A DNA stretch of 64,000 bases from Eucommia ulmoides (lineage: Eukaryota; Streptophyta; Magnoliopsida; Garryales; Eucommiaceae): the NCBI GenBank assembly GCA_016647705.1, contig CM028325.1, forward strand, positions 30,236,474-30,300,473, given 5' to 3'. Numbering within the stretch: the first letter of the stretch is position 1; each line of letters starts with the position of its first letter. Below the pieces are notes generated by a model. It was not told where the DNA came from. It saw nothing but the letters and a program-made list of their open reading frames with translations, and did not search any database. Below are positions 60,055-64,000 of this stretch, piece after piece. Made by a program: the position numbers and the translations under genes.

Positions 60055-60806
60055 TTGTGACATCTTTTATGTAGAAACCTAGTTAAGTGACAAGTGTAGA
60101 TTTTGGGTTTCGTTGAAGTCCGTTATGGGAGAGCCCAATAAGAAATCCTAATATAAATAACTAGGTCCTCTCCCTAATCTAGATTAAGGGTTTCTTCCCA
60201 TTGAGAGCCGCCACCACAAAATCTAAATCATAGAGAGGAAGATTTAGTAATCCGCTGCGACATATTCAATCTTTTGCGATGACCCAAACAGATACGTATT
60301 TTATTATTGTTCTTTATTGTTGTGTCCTAATATTTATATATGTTTTAGATTATTGTTCAATTCCGTTTTATTGTGATTATGAGATATAATCTACATGTGG
60401 TATCAGAGCTCTACGTACATGATTTAGGATCTACAATTATTTTTTCGAAACTTTTTTTTTTTTTTTAATTTTATTATTATTTTCAGTTCTTCAACAAAAC
60501 AGAAACTTGCGGGCATGATTTCATGTGTTTTTTTGTTTCGATTGACTTTGAAACCGTAGGGATTTTATTCCTCTTGTTTCAATCTTTAATTTGATATACT
60601 CTCTTATTCTTCTTGTGTAATCAGAGAGTATTTTATGGTTGAAGTTTCAGCTACGAACCCTAGAAAACTCTTGAAACCGAAACTTGTGGTCGTGATTTCA
60701 TGTAATTTTATGCTTCTATTAACTGTAAAAACTTAGGGCTTTTGTTCCTCTTGATGCAAGCTTTAATTTGATATATTGTACATGTTATTTAGTTGCGTAA
60801 TCAGAG
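60055..60806 (+). mobile_element. Copia-type LTR, exact primer site and duplicated leader
   Basis: An LTR of about 340 bp (TGTGACATC ... ATCTACA, 60055 to about 60393) is followed by TGGTATCAGAGCTC at 60398-60411, a perfect tRNA-iMet primer site. The leader that follows contains a 178 bp tandem duplication, 60502-60678 and 60679 onward; the second copy is interrupted at 60807 and resumes at 61740. No gag or pol follows, so the element is a remnant or a non-coding derivative. Confidence 0.6.
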
Positions 60807-61734
60807 TGTAACGGTCCGGTTTCCCAGAGCTAACGAGAGGGAAACAGAGATAGGATTTTTAGTTGAATTTCCATTTAAAAATTGTAATAGTCGTATTTAT
60901 TATTCGCCGTTGTAAAAATCGATTCGACAAATATATAAATTATAAATTCGATAATTATAATCATCGCCACCAAATTGAAAATTAAAAGATTGTTATAAAA
61001 TAAAATAGTGAAAATTATCAATAATTAAATTAAGATGCTAGTTTCATAGTTGATATTTATAATTGTGACAATCAATTTATTAGTTATTGGAAACATGGGT
61101 ATTCATGTATTTGGGAGTTGATTTTGACACTTTGTACTCCATAAGTTTGATAGAAAAATTGGTTTGGCTCCTTGGGCCTCAATTTGGACATATTAACATG
61201 CTAGGATTTTGGAATTATATTATAATTTGATAATTATGATTATCGCCGTATTTGTAAAATTTCTCAGATTTGTATTTTAAATAAAATATTGATTATTTAA
61301 TTTTAGTATTAATGGTTATTAATTTATCAGATAATCGAATTGTAATTATAGTTGTAGCATAATAAAAATTCTCTAGTTTTATAAAATAAAATATGAATTA
61401 TTTGGGTTAGTGTTAAATTCTCTAAAGTGAGAAACCGCGTGATGACCCTAGGAGGGTCGGTGAGCACAAAACGGTAACCGGAAATATATTTGAATTTTTA
61501 CTTGTAAAAATTGTATTTATTATTTATTGTTGTAATCGGTGAATTCAATAATTATAATTTTTGTCGTCACATTGTAAATTAAAATACTTTCATAAGACGA
61601 ATTATTAATTACTGGATGTCGTCGCATTACAAATTTACCAGATTTTATAGAACGAAAATTTGGTCAATCAGTTTTAGTATTGATTCTTCAATGGGAGAAA
61701 CCGAGTGGCGGCTCTGGAAAACCGGGCCGTTACA
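60807..61734. mobile_element. 928 bp element with inverted LTR-like ends and CAGAG duplication
   Basis: Both ends read TGTAACGGYCCGGTTTYCC inwards, an inverted repeat of 24 bases with two changes, flanked by CAGAG at 60802-60806 and 61735-61739. The inward sequence on both sides resembles the start of the LTR at 58801 (including GGTTTCTCCCATTG from the right end). An inner inverted copy of the same end lies near 61427-61475. The neighbouring tandem copy keeps the empty site at 60622-60626. Confidence 0.8.
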
Positions 61735-61789
61735 CAGAGAGTATTTCGTGGTTGAATTTTCGGCTTCAAAACCCTACTAAAATCAAGAT

Positions 61790-63677
61790 TCATTTTTAAA
61801 ATCGAGGAATATTTACTCGTTTTTTGTTCAATTTAACGTTGCAGAAAGGTTTTAAATTAGTATTAGGTATAAACCCATATAAAATTTGGTGAAAATAAAG
61901 GTTAATATCGAGTTTTACGTTTTGGCCATGGAGGACGTAAAAACCGTGACTTGTTCTTCATGTTTTGGAATGATTTTATAATATTTCCTTCAAATAATTA
62001 TTATAGACATGTTAGATATATATAAATCTACATAAAATCATAAAAAAATTTGACAAAAACACTAGTTTTTTGGGTTTTTGCAAAATCGGGTCGAAACCAG
62101 GTCGAGTGACCCAGTTCAGACCCGGCTGGAGGTTGAAATTTTTTTCTTGTGCACTTGTTTTTCAGTCCTCTAATTTTTTTGTATAATTTATTTTATATTT
62201 TGAGTATTAAAAATATTTGTTTTAGTTTCAAGGTGAGAGCTCTGATTATATATATATGTATCTATGAATATAAGCATATTTTGTAAGTGTTCTTTTTAAG
62301 ATGTGTTTGGCTTGCATTAATCTATTGCTTTACTAAAATTTCTAATCAGATCATTTTTAATTGGAAGGGTTAATCGATAAATTAGATTATGGACCTTGTA
62401 CTTTTTTATTTGTAGATAAGCATTTGATTTCAATATTTTGCTAATTTTTCAATCTTTTTATCTATGGAGTTTACTTTGTTTTGTATGGCTTTCACTAATC
62501 CTCTTTTGCTTTCATGGGTGATGTTCTAGAAACCAAATATAGTTCACAAGGGATTATTAAAACATTATTACATTATTGAAACCAATTTTGAGTATTTAAG
62601 ACTTGGGATTATTACATTATTGGCCCCTAATATTTAGGATTTATATCCCAAAATTCAAAACAATTCCAATTTGGTCCTTCTGTTCCCAAAACTTTTGTCT
62701 AGCTTTGAAACCAATTGGTTTTGTATTCCCATGTTATTAAAATAGAACAGAGTACTGCACATATTATTAGATTGGAGCATTATCATGTTTGTTTTTGTTA
62801 TATAATTTCTGCTTCTGATTTTTTATTTATGAGACGTCCTTCTAATTTGTTTTGAGTAAAAATGCAAATATTGTATAATGATATAATATTTATCAAAGTA
62901 GATGATGGCTCCAACGCAATCGATGGAGTTGTTCTTCATTAAGGTTTAGGGTTTTTGACACTTTATACTTGGAAGTTTGACTAGAATCTCACTTTGATTC
63001 AAGTAGTTTCAATTTAAACATTTAAGATGTCTTGTTATCTTTATGTATTCTTTTCTGAAGTGCAATGAACTGAAATTAGTAAGAAGGGTTAATTACATAA
63101 TTAACCCCTAAACTTTAGAGGTTGTGTACATGTTGCGAATGGTATGCAATTTAGTGATTTTACACTAATTACAGCATGATGTTAAATCTATCTTAGATTT
63201 TCTTATGGTAATTGACACTACAGTGTGTAGATTTTATTAGAAATCACAATTAGTCTTTGGAATTAGAGTGACTAGTTAGTCGATTGCAGTTACTTAAATT
63301 AAGTAGACAGTGCCCACTAGAGTTGATAGGTTGTGCGAGCAAATAAATCTGGTTGCCCACTGCGAAAATAAATGTCTAACAATTGTGTACTCAATTTCTA
63401 TCGCATGAGATGGATATTTTGAATTTTCGCTCATGCGAAAGTATTGTGATAGAAACTGATTTTCGTCAACTGATCCTCACAAGCCTCTTAGTTGACATCC
63501 CCCTCGGAGAAGACTAGACTATTGTTTCTAAATAATAGCAATAATAACAATGAAAAAGAAGATGAACCAATAAGCAAACATTAGTGGTGAACTTTTTCTA
63601 ACGAGGGGCTAAATCGATGTGTGAAACTAGTATTCACGCATTTACGTAAGGTTGCACAATTTTTTAAAAATAGAAAC
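61790..63677. other. Intergenic DNA, nothing recognised
   Basis: A/T-rich with no gene. The first bases may still be Copia leader. A phrase 'gatgtgtttggcttgc' at 62303 hints at a MITE end, without a partner I can define. Confidence 0.5.
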
Positions 63678-64000
63678 TGTAATGACCCGATATCTCAGGG
63701 CTGACACGCAATTTCTTCCCTCGGAGAATTAACGCCAAAATCCGAGTCACCAATATTCATTATTTCATAAGTGCGAGAAATTAATCATAATCATTAAGTA
63801 TGCTATTAACAAATTAATTAAGAATTAATACCAAATTAGTACCAAATTACCCATTAAGAATTAATACTAAATTAATACCAAAAATTTAAATAAACAGTGG
63901 CAACATCATGGAAACCATAGCCACAATTGGGAAACCACCTGAACCGGGTTGAACATTCGCCAAAACAGAAACCCAAGAATTTGAACTAGTCACCTTAATA
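63678..64000. mobile_element. Start of another LTR of the 58801 family, cut by the window edge
   Basis: TGTAATGACCCGATATCTCA, then 'gggctgacacgcaatttctt' and 'gagaattaacgccaaaa' parallel the start of the LTR at 58801 (cctagggccattacgcggtt, gaaagattaacgctaaaa). The rest lies outside the window. Confidence 0.65.

Noticed and set aside
62236-62260. Inverted primer-site-like 'gagagctctgat'
   Set aside because: No LTR start follows it, only an AT repeat; too short to support an element.
1-64000. CRISPR array, defence cluster or biosynthetic gene cluster
   Set aside because: Repeats are transposon ends and microsatellites, not regular spacers, and only two unrelated host genes are present.

Overview
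This is a transposon-rich piece of a flowering-plant nuclear genome, most likely a eudicot. The window is AT-rich, its genes have GT-AG introns, and it carries plant-specific LTR retrotransposon lineages, TRIM elements and many TTA-flanked MITEs. I find two intact host genes, both on the plus strand, and almost everything else is mobile-element fossil. I see no tRNA, rRNA or CRISPR, and no multi-gene defence, toxin or biosynthetic system.

Layout. 1-5229: a long-LTR Ty3/gypsy fossil read on the minus strand, with an LTR cut by the window edge, a short gag-only interior and a second LTR that holds a 1.2 kb TIR element. 5230-6490: upstream region of the first gene, with a TATA-like box, two G-box-type motifs and an upstream ORF whose stop overlaps the main start. 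6491-22455: an 18-exon sugar transporter of the ERD6-like family, closest by memory to Arabidopsis ERDL6/ERDL4; all 18 exons join in frame to 485 codons plus stop. Its introns are swollen by TTA-flanked MITEs, TRIM elements and a 9.9 kb intron 7 holding two opposed Copia fossils.

22456-27264: AT-rich intergenic DNA with a three-LTR TRIM array, a long-TIR MITE and an inverted solo TRIM LTR. 27265-47336: a broken 20 kb Ty3/gypsy element of the Tat type. It has 742/743 bp LTRs, gag-pol on the minus strand with two RNase H regions, and an extra ORF on the opposite strand. Two solo LTRs in opposite orientation and a 1.4 kb TG...CA element have inserted into it, all three with perfect 5 bp target duplications, and its 5' end is partly duplicated.

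47337-53434: intergenic DNA with MITEs and an LTR-like block, then the CT-rich leader of the second gene. 53435-54453: a two-exon GATA factor that I identify as HANABA TARANU-like (256 aa). 54454-64000: nested MITEs, LTR fossils, a seemingly perfect 425 bp tandem duplication, and a 928 bp element whose empty site survives in a neighbouring tandem copy.

The two genes are unrelated in function: a predicted vacuolar sugar exporter and a meristem/organ-boundary transcription factor. They are separated by about 31 kb of mobile DNA. The main interest is the insertion history, which can be read from target duplications, and the host gene that stays open through heavy intronic insertion.
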